DNA of 64,000 nucleotides. Origin: Sneathiella sp036844445. Its GTDB lineage: Bacteria; Pseudomonadota; Alphaproteobacteria; Sneathiellales; Sneathiellaceae. The translations under genes and the position numbers were made by a program. Shown here piece by piece: positions 62,446-64,000 of this stretch. Each line of letters opens with the position of its first letter. Position 1 is the first letter of the stretch. The stretch is taken from positions 558,001-622,000 of the forward strand of contig NZ_DAIUFV010000002.1 of the NCBI RefSeq assembly GCF_036844445.1, in the 5' to 3' direction. The notes under the pieces were generated by a model. It was not told where the DNA came from and ran no database searches. It saw only the letters and a list, made by a program, of their open reading frames with translations.

Positions 62446-64000
62446 ATGACAATAAACAGGCGTCAATTTCTCAAGGCCGGCACCGCCGTTATCAGCGCGG
62501 TTCCCTTTGCCCGGAACTTTGCAGCCGTCGCTGCACCATCGGACCAGATCGTCGTTGCGACCGGGCAGACCATCAACAGCCTCGATCTGCACCGGACCGG
62601 CACCAACCGGCCGAGTTACCAGATCGCCATCAATTGCTATGACCGGCTGGTGACGTTCGGAACCAAGACGCTGGAGAATGGGGATGTTTCCTTCGATTAT
62701 TCGAAAATCGAGCCGGAGCTGGCCGAAAGCTGGTCCATCTCCGACGATGGCCTCAACATTACCTTCAAGCTCAAACCCAATGCGGTTTTCTGGGACGGGC
62801 GAAAAGTAACGGCGGCCGATGTCAAATGGTCGTTCGACCGGGCGGTAACCGTTGGCGGCTTCCCCACCACGCAGATGCGGGCCGGCGGTTTCAGCCGCCC
62901 CGATCAGTTCGAAGCGATCGATGCGGAAACTTTTCTGGTGCGGCTCGACAAACCGTCCAAACTCTCGCTGCCTGATCTCGCGGTCCCCGTTCCCTTTGTT
63001 ATCAATTCCGAGGTCGCGAAGGCGCATGCAACCGCCGCTGATCCGTGGGCGATGGAATATCTGCACACGACGCCGGCAGGGTCGGGCGCTTATAAAGTGG
63101 CGCGCTGGGATGCCGGCCGGCAGGTGGTGTTCGAACGCTTCGATGGCTGGGTGGGCGGTCCCCTGCCCAAGGTCAGGCGGATCGTCCAGCGCGAAGTGCC
63201 GAGCCCGGCGACGCGCCGCGCGCTTATCGAACGGGGCGATGTGCCGATCTCCTTCGATATTCCCGATAAGGACGCCGCGGAACTCGCCAGCAAACTGACC
63301 GTTCATTCGACGCCGATCGCCAACACGATCCACGTCGTCGGGCTGAATTTCAATTTTGCGCCGTTTCAGGATGCCAATGTGCGCAAAGCCATTGCCTATG
63401 CGATTCCGTATGAAGAAATCTTCAAGACGGCCGCCTATGGCCGCGGGGCGCCGCTCTGGGGGGCAACCGGCCCTATTGAGGACACCGCCTGGCCCCGCAA
63501 GTCGCCCTATTTCACCGATCTCAGCAAAGCGAAAGAGCTGATGGCGGCATCGGGCTATGCGGACGGGTTCGAGGTGCCCCTCTCGATCAGTACCGACCTT
63601 GCGACGTGGATGGAGCCGACGGCACTGCTCATCCAGGAAGCCGTCGGCAAGATCGGGATCAAGACGGAAATCGAGAAAATCCCCGGCGCGAGCTGGCGAA
63701 CGGCCGCGCTTGTCGAAAAGAAGCTGCCGTTCCACCTTGAAAACTTCGGCGGCTGGCTCGATACGCCGGACTATTACTACTACTGGGCCTATCTGAAGGG
63801 GAATCTCTTCAATTCCTCGAACTATCATAATGACGAGGTGGCGAAGCTGACGGAGGAAACCCTGCCGATGGCGCAGGATGATCCGCAGTATCTCCCCAAG
63901 ATCAAACGCATGTTCGAGATCGCCTTCGAGGATCTGCCCCGCATTCCGCTTTACCAGCCGGCGCTCAATGTCGCCATCAACGGTGCGGACGGCTATGAAT
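62446..64000 (+). CDS. ABC peptide/opine-type solute-binding protein (Tat-exported), 3' truncated by window
   Basis: 518 residues are visible with no stop, so the gene continues past the right edge. The N-terminus MTINRRQFLKAGTAV has a twin-arginine (RRQFLK) motif, so it is Tat-exported. The body is a family 5 solute-binding protein (SBP_bac_5): PELAESWSISDDGLNITFKLKPNAVFWDGRKVTAADVKWSFDRA, with YGRGAPLWGATGPI later. It is the periplasmic binding component of an oligopeptide, dipeptide or opine importer. The downstream permeases are outside the window. It is divergent from lysR. Confidence 0.93.
   Translation, partial: MTINRRQFLKAGTAVISAVPFARNFAAVAAPSDQIVVATGQTINSLDLHRTGTNRPSYQIAINCYDRLVTFGTKTLENGDVSFDYSKIEPELAESWSISDDGLNITFKLKPNAVFWDGRKVTAADVKWSFDRAVTVGGFPTTQMRAGGFSRPDQFEAIDAETFLVRLDKPSKLSLPDLAVPVPFVINSEVAKAHATAADPWAMEYLHTTPAGSGAYKVARWDAGRQVVFERFDGWVGGPLPKVRRIVQREVPSPATRRALIERGDVPISFDIPDKDAAELASKLTVHSTPIANTIHVVGLNFNFAPFQDANVRKAIAYAIPYEEIFKTAAYGRGAPLWGATGPIEDTAWPRKSPYFTDLSKAKELMAASGYADGFEVPLSISTDLATWMEPTALLIQEAVGKIGIKTEIEKIPGASWRTAALVEKKLPFHLENFGGWLDTPDYYYYWAYLKGNLFNSSNYHNDEVAKLTEETLPMAQDDPQYLPKIKRMFEIAFEDLPRIPLYQPALNVAINGADGYE

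Overview
The window is chromosomal DNA of an alphaproteobacterium with moderately high GC and dense genes on both strands. This rests on several alphaproteobacterial hallmarks: a MucR/Ros-type zinc-finger regulator, a Cys-poor Fur-type regulator with the HHDH motif, an Irr-type Fur paralogue with an HHHFF haem-binding stretch, the miaB-phoH-ybeY-corC-lnt-HTH-metK-trmB block followed by rimP-nusA-(YlxR/L7Ae)-infB-rbfA-truB-rpsO-pnp, and a VPLPA-type CTERM sorting signal. The genus cannot be fixed from the sequence alone.

Layout. 0.1-8.3 kb: trpS, a DUF2333 membrane protein, a universal stress protein, a Bax-like glucosaminidase-fold protein, then an SDR / Ldh2-type dehydrogenase / HpcH-type aldolase group (hydroxy-acid metabolism) and two envelope enzymes (polysaccharide deacetylase, VanX-like D,D-dipeptidase). 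8.4-29.2 kb: conserved housekeeping for tRNA modification (tsaB, miaB, trmB, truB), regulation (mucR, fur, praR-like HTH), ribosome maturation (ybeY, rimP, rbfA), envelope (plsC, lnt), metK, transcription/translation (nusA, infB, rpsO) and RNA decay (pnp). 29.3-33.9 kb: a redox/iron-stress locus with a nitronate-monooxygenase-like flavoprotein, Irr, rubrerythrin, a heterodisulfide-reductase-like Fe-S protein and DUF3501. A near-consensus Irr box sits directly on a textbook promoter in front of rubrerythrin. 33.9-46.6 kb: mixed genes including an SH3 secreted protein, 2-hydroxyacid dehydrogenase, YicG/TRIC-type membrane protein, a VPLPA-CTERM exported protein, polA, a 59-residue zf-CHCC (NDUFS6-like) protein, an orphan ABC ATPase, an amidohydrolase, tRNA-Arg(CCG), dps and DUF1810.

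46.7-60.2 kb is the main accessory region, a CoA-linked catabolic island. It holds an enoyl-CoA hydratase, two tandem paralogous acyl-CoA ligases, two thiolase-like proteins, two Zn-ribbon/OB-fold (DUF35) proteins, an IclR regulator, a complete DctPQM TRAP transporter and a D-aminoacylase-type amidohydrolase. Two intergenic regions, 4.6 kb apart, share the dyad ATGAA-N7-TTCAT, which suggests a common regulator, plausibly the encoded IclR. The thiolase-like proteins lack the canonical C-terminal thiolase motifs. One has Tyr where the other has the nucleophile-like Cys. They are therefore more likely to be DUF35-partnered aldolase-type enzymes than ordinary thiolases. This island and the Irr/rubrerythrin/DUF3501 locus are the best candidates for undescribed systems.

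60.5-64 kb: purU, then a LysR regulator divergent from a Tat-exported solute-binding protein of a peptide/oligopeptide-type ABC importer that runs off the right edge. I see no CRISPR array, rRNA, insertion sequence or prophage. Where several starts are possible, the start was chosen by ribosome-binding site and family length, and this is stated in the entry.
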